A DNA stretch of 33,799 nucleotides from an uncultured Megasphaera sp. Its GTDB lineage: Bacteria; Bacillota; Negativicutes; Veillonellales; Megasphaeraceae. Under the pieces are notes generated by a model. That model saw nothing but the letters and a program-made list of their open reading frames with translations. It was not told the DNA's origin and searched no databases. The DNA is taken from NCBI GenBank assembly GCA_900540735.1, contig UQHB01000028.1, positions 1-33,799 of the forward strand, written 5' to 3'. Numbering within the stretch: position 1 is the stretch's first letter; each line of letters opens with the position of its first letter. The position numbers and the translations under genes are program-made. This document shows positions 15,222 through 23,155 of this stretch, in pieces.

Positions 15222-16163
15222 TTAGAAAACAGACAATTCTACATAGTCTTGAGCGAAATGAAGTCGTTCGCCTTGAGGCAGTTGATAAGCCTTTGAAACG
15301 ACACCGGCTTCTGTTGGCACGGTCGGTACTTCCGTGAGGCCGTAAGCCTGTGCATAAGCTTCTGGTGTGTCTGCTGCACCGAGACCGGATTGAGCAAATT
15401 TCAAATCACTATCTTTGTACAGCCGTACAGCCATGACGAGGTTGCCTTGGATGAGGACATCGACGTGATGGTCCGTATAAGACCAACGCTGTGTGCCTTG
15501 GTCCGGCGTGACGGCTGCAGGCTGACCGTAAGCGGCGAGGACATCATCTTTCGTCATGCCTAAGTACAAGGAACCAACCGTTTCATAATGGTCACCGTGA
15601 ATGGAACGACGGAGGGGCGTACGGTCATTAATGATTAAATACTGGTGTGATTTATGGCCTAACAAATCGAGCTTAATCGTCTTCGGTCCTGTTGCTTCCG
15701 TAACTGTAAAGGTCCCAGTCCGCGGATAATCGTACGTCGCATCCGTTAAGGCTGTAATGGGGCAGTTGTTGATGGCATTCGGTGTAATGACCATGGTCAA
15801 TTCGCCCTTTGTATTGTACCATTCGCCTTGGGCTGCATCGAGCCAATCGGCCGCACCGGGGACATTCGTTGTCGACTGGACAGTGACTGTCGGCACATCG
15901 CTCGTCGTTGGTTCTGCAGTCGTAGTCGTTTCTTCCGGAGCAGCTATCGTAGTTGCGTCTATCCCTTTCTGTTCTGTTTCTGATGTATAAACGCGGCCTA
16001 CTTCCATGACAGCATCGCTATCCGTAGCAGTTTGTTCGGTCGTCGCAGTTGTCTTCTGCGCAGCTGCCGTAGTCGTCGTGTCTGCATTCGCCGCAAAGCC
16101 CGTCAAGGGCATCGTTAAGGCTAAGGTCATATAGGCAATCATTGCTTTTGTACTTTTCTTCAC
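15222..16163 (-). CDS. Secreted protein with Thr-rich linker and BamE-like (SmpA/OmlA) domain
   Basis: No function is known to me. The chosen GTG start (16161-16163) has GGAGGAG nine bases upstream; an ATG 18 bp further upstream coincides with that ribosome site. A signal peptide (KKSTKAM then a hydrophobic run to TGFAANA) is followed by a low-complexity Thr/Ala/Glu region of about 75 residues. A domain starting near GEWYNTKGELTMVITPNAIN comes next. Then comes SLYLGMTKDDVLAAYGQPAA with RWSYTDHHVDVLI, a BamE/OmlA-type repeat seen in small exported proteins. The protein is probably exported to the cell envelope. Monocistronic, with a terminator downstream. A second protein with the same motif is at 22558-23043. 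Confidence 0.7.
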   Translation of the reverse strand: MKKSTKAMIAYMTLALTMPLTGFAANADTTTTAAAQKTTATTEQTATDSDAVMEVGRVYTSETEQKGIDATTIAAPEETTTTAEPTTSDVPTVTVQSTTNVPGAADWLDAAQGEWYNTKGELTMVITPNAINNCPITALTDATYDYPRTGTFTVTEATGPKTIKLDLLGHKSHQYLIINDRTPLRRSIHGDHYETVGSLYLGMTKDDVLAAYGQPAAVTPDQGTQRWSYTDHHVDVLIQGNLVMAVRLYKDSDLKFAQSGLGAADTPEAYAQAYGLTEVPTVPTEAGVVSKAYQLPQGERLHFAQDYVELSVF

Positions 16164-16294
16164 TCTAGGTCTCTCCTCCATACGAACGCTCTCACACGTG
16201 AGAATTAACGTTCTCTTGTAACTAGTAATTATACGCCTATAGCCATGGGAAAACAACTGGCAAGACCTTTAGCTAAAACGTTTCACTTTTATTA

Positions 16295-16323
16295 TTGACA
16301 AGGCTCTCCAATCACTCTACAAT
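16295..16323 (+). promoter_or_regulatory. Promoter of brnQ
   Basis: Consensus TTGACA and TACAAT separated by 17 bp, 45 bp before the start. A palindromic AAACGTTT lies about 12 bp upstream of the -35 and could be part of an operator. Confidence 0.8.
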
Positions 16324-16368
16324 GAGCATGTGGAAAACGGCAGACATCTCAGAAGGGAGATTCTGTCT

Positions 16369-17715
16369 ATGTTACAAAAAGGTATGCAAGTGGGTTTGCT
16401 CCTCTTCGGTATCTTCTTTGGCGCAGGGAATTTAATTTTCCCGCCATCCCTTGGCTTTATGTCCAGTACGTCCTTTGTACCGGCCATTATAGGGTTCATC
16501 ATTACCGGCGTGGGCATGCCTGTTATTGCCCTGATTATGGGTACCTTTAACCCTGGCGGCTTCCGCGCAGAAATGAATCGCAAAATTTCGCCATTCATTT
16601 CGCTGCTGCTTCTCGTCATCATTTATTTAGCTATTGGGCCTATGATGGCCATCCCCCGTACGGCAGCTACGTCGTTCTCCATTGGCATTCACCCCATTGC
16701 CGGTGAAGGGACAATGCAGCTCGCTATCTACACGGCATTGTATTTCATCGCTGCTTGGTGGCTTTCCATTACGCCGTCGAAGCTCCTCTCTCGTGTTGGC
16801 AAAGTATTGACTCCGATTTTTGCTATTATGATTGTTCTTTTATTCGTCGTCAGTCTCTTTACCTTTACGTCTACAGCCCTCCCGGCACCGATGGGAAAAT
16901 ATGCGGCGTCCGTCTTTGGCAGCGGCTTCATTGAAGGGTACAACACGCTCGATACGTTGGCATCCTTTGCGTTCTGCATCATTGCCCTCAATACGTTAAA
17001 ACAACTCGGCTTTTCGTCGGAAAAGGAATACTACGCTAGCGTTTGGTCAGCTGGTGTCTCTGTCGCTATCTTAATGGCTGTGCTCTACTTAGGCCTTGGC
17101 TTCTTAGGCAATCACTTTGCTGTTCCAGGCGAAGTCTTAGCCGATAAAAACATCAACGTTGGTGCATACATTTTGACGCAAGCATCGTTCCAGCTCTTCG
17201 GCAGCGTAGGCATGTGGTTCTTAGCCGTCATGGTCGTCATTACGTGCTTTACCACGTCTGTTGGTCTCATTGCGTCGGTCTCGCAATTCTTTACGGAAGA
17301 ATTTCCGCAAGTTTCGTACAAAACGTACGTCACCATTTGCTCGGTCATTAGTTTCTTACTCGCTAACTTAGGGCTCAACCAAATCATTAAAGTATCGTTG
17401 CCCTTACTCTTATTCGTCTATCCTATTGCCATTGCCGTCGTTTTATTGATTATTGTCAATAAATTCATCGACTTATCGCGCTTAGGCATGCGAATTACCG
17501 TTGCCCTCGCAGCTATCGTAGCTCTCATCGATGTATTCCATCAAGTGTGGAATGTCGAAGGTGCAACAGCCGTCATTATGGCCATGCCTTTAGGCGATAT
17601 GGGAATGGCTTGGATTATTCCGGCTATTATTGGGATTGTCCTGTCTATCCTGTTGCCACAAGAAAAAATCAGTGGCCATACAGATAGTCCCATGTCCTTT
17701 ACGGATAAAAAATAA
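16369..17715 (+). CDS. brnQ: Branched-chain amino acid transporter BrnQ (LIV-II family)
   Basis: A sodium- or proton-coupled importer of leucine, isoleucine and valine, with about 12 membrane segments. The N-terminal LLLFGIFFGAGNLIFPPSLG is the family signature. IPRTAATSFSIGI near residue 98 and DTLASFAFCIIALNTLKQLG in the middle confirm it. About 448 residues, normal. ATG at 16369 has GGGAGA eight bases upstream; an in-frame GTG 39 bp earlier lacks a ribosome site. Own promoter and terminator. In an amino-acid fermenter it would feed branched-chain substrates to catabolism. Confidence 0.93.
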   Translation: MLQKGMQVGLLLFGIFFGAGNLIFPPSLGFMSSTSFVPAIIGFIITGVGMPVIALIMGTFNPGGFRAEMNRKISPFISLLLLVIIYLAIGPMMAIPRTAATSFSIGIHPIAGEGTMQLAIYTALYFIAAWWLSITPSKLLSRVGKVLTPIFAIMIVLLFVVSLFTFTSTALPAPMGKYAASVFGSGFIEGYNTLDTLASFAFCIIALNTLKQLGFSSEKEYYASVWSAGVSVAILMAVLYLGLGFLGNHFAVPGEVLADKNINVGAYILTQASFQLFGSVGMWFLAVMVVITCFTTSVGLIASVSQFFTEEFPQVSYKTYVTICSVISFLLANLGLNQIIKVSLPLLLFVYPIAIAVVLLIIVNKFIDLSRLGMRITVALAAIVALIDVFHQVWNVEGATAVIMAMPLGDMGMAWIIPAIIGIVLSILLPQEKISGHTDSPMSFTDKK

Positions 17716-17743
17716 TTTTTCTTCTGCTCGTTTTCCGCTATAG

Positions 17744-17781
17744 AAAAAGCGTACTCCTACGAATAAGGAGTACGCTTTTTT
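17744..17781. terminator. Bidirectional terminator between brnQ and the EamA gene
   Basis: AAAAAGCGTACTCCT, a 7-nt loop and AGGAGTACGCTTTTT form a 15-bp perfect stem, with A and T tails giving terminators in both directions for two convergent genes. Confidence 0.95.
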
Positions 17782-17787
17782 GCTGTC

Positions 17788-18663
17788 TTAGGACACGTGC
17801 GTCGTCATGTAGACACCGGCCAGAATCGCAGCGGCACCGCCGAGCTGCACGGGACCAATAGGGTCATGAAAGAGGAAATAGCCGCTAAGCATGCCCACAA
17901 TGGGCATAATATTGAGGAAAATCGCAGCTACACTAGGGCCAGCCTTTTTCACACCGACGTTGTAAAAGAAGAGAGACAAGAAACCGCCAATGAGGACGAT
18001 GAACACAAATGCTCCCATAGCGAGGGGCGATAAGGGCGTAACAGCAATCTCCCCAGCGGCCATACCATAGAGCCCTGTAAAGGCTCCGCCAAAGAGGGAA
18101 AACCAAAGGGTTGCCGCTTCTGGCGTAATATCTTTCATAACGCGGAGACTAAAGAAGGAATACGTCGCCCACGATGCTTGGGCAACGAGGCAATACAAGT
18201 CGCCTTTGTTAAACGTAATATGCCGTACTACATTCATATCGCCGTGCGTAACGACCGTAAAGACGCCGACGAAGGAAATAAAAATACCCAGCCATTTTAA
18301 GGCACTCAATTTTTGCCGCAAAATAAAGAAGGCCATGAAGCCCGTCACAGCCGGTGTCATAGCCGCAATGAGGGTGCAGTTCGTAATGGTTGTGTACTTA
18401 ATGCCTGTAAATTGGACGACATTATTTAACAAAATCCCAAAGAGGCCCATGCCCATAAGGCAAAGCCAATCTTTCCCTTCCCGCGGAATCATAGCGGAGC
18501 CATCCATTTTATAGGCTGCTACGAGCCAGAGCAAGCAAATAAAAATATAGCGAATGACTGTCACCGTCACAGGCGACCATTCGGCAACGAGCCATTTAAT
18601 GCAAACCGGTTGAAAGCCCCACATGGCACAAGCAAAGAGCAACATTCCGTATATTTTCAGCAT
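17788..18663 (-). CDS. EamA-family (DMT) transporter
   Basis: Ten hydrophobic segments arranged as two EamA repeats (residues about 1-140 and 150-285), as in drug/metabolite transporters such as RhtA-type amino-acid exporters and YdcZ-like proteins. Typical are MWGFQPVCIKWLV in the first repeat and QASWATYSFFSLRVMK in the second; LGGAAAILAGVYM closes the chain. About 291 residues. ATG at 18661-18663 has GAGGAG eight bases upstream; codons further upstream are not needed. Substrate cannot be predicted. Transcribed divergently from xpaC from a shared promoter region. Confidence 0.85.
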   Translation of the reverse strand: MLKIYGMLLFACAMWGFQPVCIKWLVAEWSPVTVTVIRYIFICLLWLVAAYKMDGSAMIPREGKDWLCLMGMGLFGILLNNVVQFTGIKYTTITNCTLIAAMTPAVTGFMAFFILRQKLSALKWLGIFISFVGVFTVVTHGDMNVVRHITFNKGDLYCLVAQASWATYSFFSLRVMKDITPEAATLWFSLFGGAFTGLYGMAAGEIAVTPLSPLAMGAFVFIVLIGGFLSLFFYNVGVKKAGPSVAAIFLNIMPIVGMLSGYFLFHDPIGPVQLGGAAAILAGVYMTTHVS

Positions 18664-18697
18664 CGTTCCATCTCCTCTATCGAGTCTTTGTGTTGTC

Positions 18698-18727
18698 ATT
18701 ATAGCCTGTTTCACCGTGCCTTGACAA
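18698..18727 (-). promoter_or_regulatory. Promoter of the EamA transporter
   Basis: TTGTCA and TATAAT on the minus strand separated by 18 bp, 35 bp before the start. Its -35 shares five bases with the -35 of the divergent xpaC promoter. Confidence 0.7.
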
Positions 18728-18749
18728 TATAAAAGAGCCTCTATATGAT
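18721..18749 (+). promoter_or_regulatory. Promoter of xpaC-telA
   Basis: TTGACA and TATGAT separated by 17 bp, about 40 bp before the TTG start. Back to back with the EamA promoter. Confidence 0.75.
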
Positions 18750-18788
18750 GTATGTTATATAGTGTTTATGACTAAAGGAGGATTTCCG

Positions 18789-19793
18789 TTGATTAAACTG
18801 ATATTAGGATTAGCCTTTGCCTTTCTTTTGACCCTCTTCTTAGGGCTGAGCTTTATGGCACACGCCGGCTTTTTACTGTACGTCAGTGCCGTCTTAGGCC
18901 TTGCGTGCGTGGGCGCCATTATCTACGCCGTCGCCCATAAGCCGAAAGAACCGCGCCGCGTGACCCTTTCCCTCGATGACAGCGAAGCAAGTGATGCCTT
19001 AGAAGACAGTTTTAATCAAGGCATTGAAACCTTCAATTACATTCAAGATACACTGCCTATCGTCCAAGATACAGGCATGAAAAGCCAGCTTCGGGACATG
19101 CAGGATAAAGCACGGCGTATTTTTCAGTATTTAGAAAAGCATCCGCAAAAAGTAGCTTTAGCACGGCGTTTCATTGATTATTACCAAGACACGACGGCAA
19201 GCCTGCTCATGAAATACGTCGAAATCGAAAAGACAGGCCTGCGCACGTCTGAAGTGGAAGAAATTAAATTGCGGACGAAGCAGACCCTCTACAATTTAAA
19301 TACAGCCTATACGGAACAATTTGCCAAAATCGTCAGTGATCAGCTCATGGATATGGATGCAGAATTAAAAGTCATGAATGACTCCATCGCTGCCGATGGC
19401 TACCATATTCAGCAAGACATGCCTGACTTTGACCGCACGACGCCAGGGACGACGGATACCTTCGATGATACACCTTTGCCCCGTCGTCGCCGTCACCGCC
19501 ACAACTATACACCGTTTACGACAAAGATTACGCAAAAACTTTTCGGCATTGACCCACCTGTGTTGAAACAAAAACTGACGGCCAGCGTCTTGGCTATTTT
19601 TCTCGGTGGCTTTGGGGCGCACAAGTTTTATCTCGGTCAAACGGGCTGGGGCATTTTATATCTTCTCTTTTGCTGGACTTTTATTCCCGGTATCGTCGGC
19701 ATTATCGAAGGGATTCGCCTCTTTTGCATGAACGGCCCGGAATTTGAAAAGAAATACTATCGTTCGTCTCACTATCATTCCATTCACCAATAG
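18789..19793 (+). CDS. XpaC-family protein fused to a TM2 domain
   Basis: Residues about 1-50 hold two membrane segments. A long helical cytoplasmic stretch (about 65-190) follows, with FNYIQDTLPIVQDTGMKSQL and KARRIFQYLEKHPQKVALAR, as in XpaC (named for 5-bromo-4-chloroindolyl phosphate hydrolysis). The C-terminus from about residue 261 is a TM2 domain: two helices with FLGGFGAHKFYLGQTGWGIL and PGIVGIIEGIRL. XpaC usually has no TM2 tail as far as I know, so this is a fusion. The TTG start has AAAGGAGG seven bases upstream; an ATG upstream lies before this ribosome site. Followed by telA 12 bp later, a pairing common in Firmicutes. Confidence 0.8.
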   Translation: MIKLILGLAFAFLLTLFLGLSFMAHAGFLLYVSAVLGLACVGAIIYAVAHKPKEPRRVTLSLDDSEASDALEDSFNQGIETFNYIQDTLPIVQDTGMKSQLRDMQDKARRIFQYLEKHPQKVALARRFIDYYQDTTASLLMKYVEIEKTGLRTSEVEEIKLRTKQTLYNLNTAYTEQFAKIVSDQLMDMDAELKVMNDSIAADGYHIQQDMPDFDRTTPGTTDTFDDTPLPRRRRHRHNYTPFTTKITQKLFGIDPPVLKQKLTASVLAIFLGGFGAHKFYLGQTGWGILYLLFCWTFIPGIVGIIEGIRLFCMNGPEFEKKYYRSSHYHSIHQ

Positions 19794-19805
19794 AAAGGAG
19801 TCCCT

Positions 19806-20939
19806 ATGGCAGAGATTAATTTAGATGATTTATTAGCTGCAAAAAAACAAGAAACGGCCCAACCAGAACCGGCAGATGTTGCCCACGTGACGCAAACTGT
19901 CGAGCACTTAACACCAGAAGAACAGCAAAAAGTAGCGGCTATCCGCGACAGCATTGACCTCATGAATTCGCAAACATCCCTGCAATTCGGCATCCAGGCA
20001 CAGCGTAATATTGCTGAATTTTCTGATTCTATTCTCACCAATATTCGCAGTAAAGACAGTGGCTACGTAGGCGACTTATTGAATACCTTAGTAACGCAAG
20101 TCAAAGGCCTCGAGAGCGACGATGGTAGTTTTTTACAGAAAATTCCTCTCATTAGCTCCCTCGTCTCGTCTGCTAAAAATAAGCTCGCAGCATACGAAAA
20201 AGTATCGGTCCAAGTCGATGCCCTCCAAGGAGAACTAGACAAAGCGCGGACGATGATGCTCAAAGATATTGTCCTCTTCGATACGCTGTATGATAAAAAC
20301 TTAGCGTACTTCAAAGAGCTGCAGCTCTACATCCAAGCTGGCGAAGAAAAGCTCCAAGAACTGCAAACGATTACGCTGCCCAAGCTCCGCACTCAAGCAG
20401 CGCAGTCCCAAGACCCGATGGCCGCCCAAGTGGTGAGCGACTTTGAAAACGCTGTAAGTCGTTTTGAAAAGAAAATTTATGACTTAAAATTAAGCAAAAC
20501 CATTGCTATCCAAACGGCACCGCAAATTCGGCTCATTCAAAACAACGACAAAGTCTTAGTCGAAAAAGTGCAAAGTGCCATTTACCAGACCATTCCGTTG
20601 TGGAAAAACCAAATGGTCATTGCCCTCGGCTTGTCACGGCAACGGCAAGTCCTCGACATGCAGCGTAATGTCACGAATGCTACGAATGAGCTCTTACAAA
20701 AAAATGCAGAAATGCTCAAGCAAAATACGCTCGAAACGGCGACAGAAAACGAACGGGGCATTGTCGACATAGAAACGCTGAAGAAAGTCAATGATAATCT
20801 CATTACAACCATTGAAGAGACAATCAAAATCCAGCAAGAAGGGCGTGCAAAACGGCAAGCTGCTGAAGCCGAACTCGTGCAAATCGAAGAGCGGTTAAAG
20901 CAAACCTTACTCCAGCATATGAATAGACCACAAACATAA
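19806..20939 (+). CDS. telA: TelA-family toxic anion resistance protein
   Basis: A 377-residue, mostly helical soluble protein of the TelA/KlaA family, tied to resistance to tellurite and similar anions or to envelope stress in some hosts, with no established mechanism. LVTQVKGLESDDGSFLQKIP, KNKLAAYEKVSVQVDALQGELDKARTM (in parts) and YIQAGEEKLQEL fit the family. So do SQDPMAAQVVSDFENAVSRF, LSKTIAIQTAPQIRLIQNND and IYQTIPLWKNQMVIALGL. AAAGGAG precedes ATG. Cotranscribed with the XpaC-TM2 gene. No terminator lies between its stop and the convergent SDR pseudogene 8 bp away. Confidence 0.9.
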   Translation: MAEINLDDLLAAKKQETAQPEPADVAHVTQTVEHLTPEEQQKVAAIRDSIDLMNSQTSLQFGIQAQRNIAEFSDSILTNIRSKDSGYVGDLLNTLVTQVKGLESDDGSFLQKIPLISSLVSSAKNKLAAYEKVSVQVDALQGELDKARTMMLKDIVLFDTLYDKNLAYFKELQLYIQAGEEKLQELQTITLPKLRTQAAQSQDPMAAQVVSDFENAVSRFEKKIYDLKLSKTIAIQTAPQIRLIQNNDKVLVEKVQSAIYQTIPLWKNQMVIALGLSRQRQVLDMQRNVTNATNELLQKNAEMLKQNTLETATENERGIVDIETLKKVNDNLITTIEETIKIQQEGRAKRQAAEAELVQIEERLKQTLLQHMNRPQT

Positions 20940-20947
20940 GAAACCGA

Positions 20948-21641
20948 TTACATACGGCGCACGAGTTGCGTAAGTGCCATAATGAGCCGAAAGGGCAAAA
21001 TGTGCGATGTCAGATGGAGGAGCGTGGCGACCCATCCCGGTGTGGAGACGGAATCACCACGGCAAATCGATTTCCATGCCGATGCAACGACATCCCTTTC
21101 GTGACAACCAAATAAAATATGGGGAAAATAGGAGCCATTAGCATGACGCTTAGCCACATCAATAAATTCCGTGTCTTGTACCCAGTACGGGCACACAGCA
21201 GTCACAGAAATGCCCTTAGGCTTTAGTTCGACCGCTAAAGCTCGGCTGTAATGATATAAAAAAGCCTTCGTCGCAGCGTAGACATTGAGATAGGGAATGG
21301 GCATAAAACCAGCGACTGAACAAATCTGCCCAATACGGCTTCCTCGCGGCATATAAGGCAAACACATCATGGTCAGCGTCACCGGAGCCAAATCATTGAC
21401 CCGAATCATGTGCTGTAAATCTTCTAAGGCAATATCATCGACACTGCCCATCTTGCCAAAGCCTGCGTTATTAATCAAAAAGTGAATAGTTGGCTGCATC
21501 TGCTGTAACGCCTCCTGTATCGCTGCGGTCGTAGCCTTTGTACTAATATCGCCTGCAAAGATACGTAGTTTCGTCTGCACCTCCTCTTGCAACGCTAGGA
21601 GCAAGGATTCTCGATGCGCCTGTGACAATAGCTATATCCAT
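20948..21641 (-). pseudogene. Short-chain dehydrogenase/reductase, N-terminus broken by internal deletion
   Basis: The gene starts at an ATG at 21639-21641 behind a ribosome site and encodes MDIAIVTGAS, the opening of an SDR with the start of the TGxxxGxG motif. It then loses frame. The remainder is read in another frame from RESLLLALQEEVQTKLRIF and runs intact to the end. It includes INNAGFGKMG, catalytic SVAG and YAATK, and a hydrophobic tail. About 35 codons with the rest of the cofactor-binding loop are gone, so no NAD(P) enzyme can be made. A 226-residue downstream reading frame remains but starts inside the lost region. Convergent with telA. Confidence 0.75.
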
Positions 21642-21660
21642 GTTCTTACCTTCTTTCTAC

Positions 21661-21705
21661 ATAAAGAGAGCTGCCTCACTGTAAGCGTGGGACAGCTCTC
21701 TTTAT
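21661..21705 (-). terminator. Terminator of the glutaredoxin-RseC operon
   Basis: ATAAAGAGAGCTG and CAGCTCTCTTTAT form a 13-bp perfect stem around a 19-nt loop, 8 bp after the rseC stop codon. The tail is only moderately T-rich. Confidence 0.7.
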
Positions 21706-21712
21706 GTTCTGT

Positions 21713-22153
21713 TTATTCTTTTTCTGTTTCGTCAGCATCGCGAATAATCGTAATGATATTAGCTCGTGTATCGACTTTCTTTTTGAGTGCCCCATCGTAC
21801 CAGCGAATGATACCAAAACTGATGAGCAACCCTAAGACGGCACCGACGAAGCCGCTACCAAAACTATTATAGCCCCAGCTTTCGCCTAAGGTATTACCAA
21901 TGAGGCCGCAAATAATAGCCGCCACTAAGGGCAAGACGAAGCAAATCGCTGCACCTGTAACCATATGGCTATCGGGAACTTCATAGCGGACGTACTGGCC
22001 TTTCGTTGCACCAATGGAGTTCTTCGCCGTAATGAAGACGTGTTCTGAGCCAATACAGGAACTACAGGCCGCGTATAATTGATCGCGGCGGATTTTGATT
22101 TTTACTTCCTCATTTGGGAGGATTTCATCAATAATCCCTTCACCTGTACGCAT
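21713..22153 (-). CDS. RseC/MucC-like SoxR-reducing/sigma-E regulatory membrane protein
   Basis: A 146-residue protein of the RseC/MucC family. The N-terminal half has a Cys pair (CSSC in LYAACSSCIGSEHVFITAKN) near residue 30. EGIIDEILPNEEVKIKIRR begins the domain. Two membrane segments follow (GAAICFVLPLVAAIICGLIG and GFVGAVLGLLISFGII). RseC proteins are known in Proteobacteria and in anaerobes (with Rnf complexes); no rnf genes are in the window. ATG at 22151-22153 has AAGGAGG eight bases upstream. 13 bp after the glutaredoxin-like gene and cotranscribed. Confidence 0.75.
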   Translation of the reverse strand: MRTGEGIIDEILPNEEVKIKIRRDQLYAACSSCIGSEHVFITAKNSIGATKGQYVRYEVPDSHMVTGAAICFVLPLVAAIICGLIGNTLGESWGYNSFGSGFVGAVLGLLISFGIIRWYDGALKKKVDTRANIITIIRDADETEKE

Positions 22154-22166
22154 GGACAAGGCCTCC

Positions 22167-22445
22167 TTACTGCAATGCTTTGTCGAGGGCAGCTTTGACG
22201 TGTGCTTTGATTTCGTCGTATTGCTGTCCCGGCTGTGCTTCATAGACTTTTTCTGTGCCAATGAAGAGGGACGGTGCATAATAGTAGTTATGACCTTTGA
22301 CGACTTCAGGATGTTCGTTTTCTTCGTACCAGTTAACGGCAACTTTACCGTATGCTGGATTTTCTTGAATTAATTCTGCTAAGGCTTCTTTCGCGTTAGC
22401 GCAGTACGGGCAACCATTGAGGTAAAATGCAGTAATTTCTTTCAT
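22167..22445 (-). CDS. Glutaredoxin/thioredoxin-fold protein
   Basis: A 92-residue single-domain protein with the redox motif CPYC in TAFYLNGCPYCANAKEALAE near residues 12-15. The cis-Pro is in APSLFIGTEKVYEA. It probably reduces disulfides or mixed glutathione/bacillithiol adducts in the cytosol; the client is unknown. ATG at 22443-22445 has AAGGAG seven bases upstream. Cotranscribed with the RseC-like gene, whose CxxC pair could be a partner (inference). Confidence 0.8.
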   Translation of the reverse strand: MKEITAFYLNGCPYCANAKEALAELIQENPAYGKVAVNWYEENEHPEVVKGHNYYYAPSLFIGTEKVYEAQPGQQYDEIKAHVKAALDKALQ

Positions 22446-22526
22446 AGAAATCTCCTTCTTTCTTATATGAATACTATATGTGTGCTTAGTCCGCAAATAC
22501 CCACAGGGAGTATCTGTCATATGTCA

Positions 22527-22555
22527 ATTATACCGTACTTTCTCAGTTTGTGCAA
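22527..22555 (-). promoter_or_regulatory. Promoter of the glutaredoxin-RseC operon
   Basis: TTGCAC and TATAAT on the minus strand separated by 17 bp, directly after the stop codon of the upstream gene. A roughly 75-nt leader follows, with a small hairpin around CCCTGTGGG. Confidence 0.75.
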
Positions 22556-22557
22556 TC

Positions 22558-23043
22558 CTATCCGCGTGACCGGATGTTAATACTGATGATGTAAAAATTT
22601 TGTACATCAAAGGATAGTTGATTCCCTTGTCCATCGTCGTAAACGTACAGCGATTTATCGCCATGACTGTAAATGCGGTCTGCCGGGCCATAAACCTTAG
22701 ACAAAACATCGGCAGTCATCCCTACAGCAACACCGGCTGGTGTCGACAGATTGTCCCCTGTGCAGGTAATGTACATAGCTTGGTTCGTTTCTTCATTAAA
22801 GCCAACGAGCAAGATGTTTTCATAATTATATTCTTTATAATGAACGCCTGTATCGGCTGTAAATTCAGCAGCAGCTGTCGGCGTGCCGTAGACACTTTCG
22901 ACATAGTATTGCATGCTCCCAGGGCCAATACCACCAACGGCAATTTGACTCAAATCCAGTGCTAATACAGGTATACTCGTCACCATCATGACAGCTGCGC
23001 CAAACAGAGCAGCCAGTAGGCGACGCACTCGTGTTTCTTTCAT
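22558..23043 (-). CDS. Small secreted protein with two BamE-like repeats
   Basis: A 161-residue protein with a signal peptide (KETRVRR then a hydrophobic run to IPVLALD). The mature part has two similar units. The first is IGPGSMQYYVESVYGTPTAA with YKEYNYENILLVGF. The second is VAVGMTADVLSKVYGPADRI with SLYVYDDGQGNQLSF. Each resembles the SmpA/OmlA (BamE) fold with GMTxxxVxxxYGxP followed by a W/Y-rich strand. Function unknown; probably exported. AAGGAG is twelve bases upstream of ATG. It shares the motif with the secreted protein at 15222-16163. Confidence 0.7.
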   Translation of the reverse strand: MKETRVRRLLAALFGAAVMMVTSIPVLALDLSQIAVGGIGPGSMQYYVESVYGTPTAAAEFTADTGVHYKEYNYENILLVGFNEETNQAMYITCTGDNLSTPAGVAVGMTADVLSKVYGPADRIYSHGDKSLYVYDDGQGNQLSFDVQNFYIISINIRSRG

Positions 23044-23109
23044 TATTTAGTCAGACTCCTTACGTTTTTCATGCAGAACGCTTATATTATATACCTCTTT
23101 TAGCATAAT

Positions 23110-23141
23110 AAAAAGCCCGATACGATATCGTATCGGGCTTT
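23110..23141 (-). terminator. Intrinsic terminator of the L,D-transpeptidase gene
   Basis: A perfect 30-bp palindrome AAAGCCCGATACGAT/ATCGTATCGGGCTTT is followed on the minus strand by TTTTTATTATG. It lies 14 bp after the gene's stop codon. Confidence 0.9.
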
Positions 23142-23155
23142 GGTTCTCTTTATTG

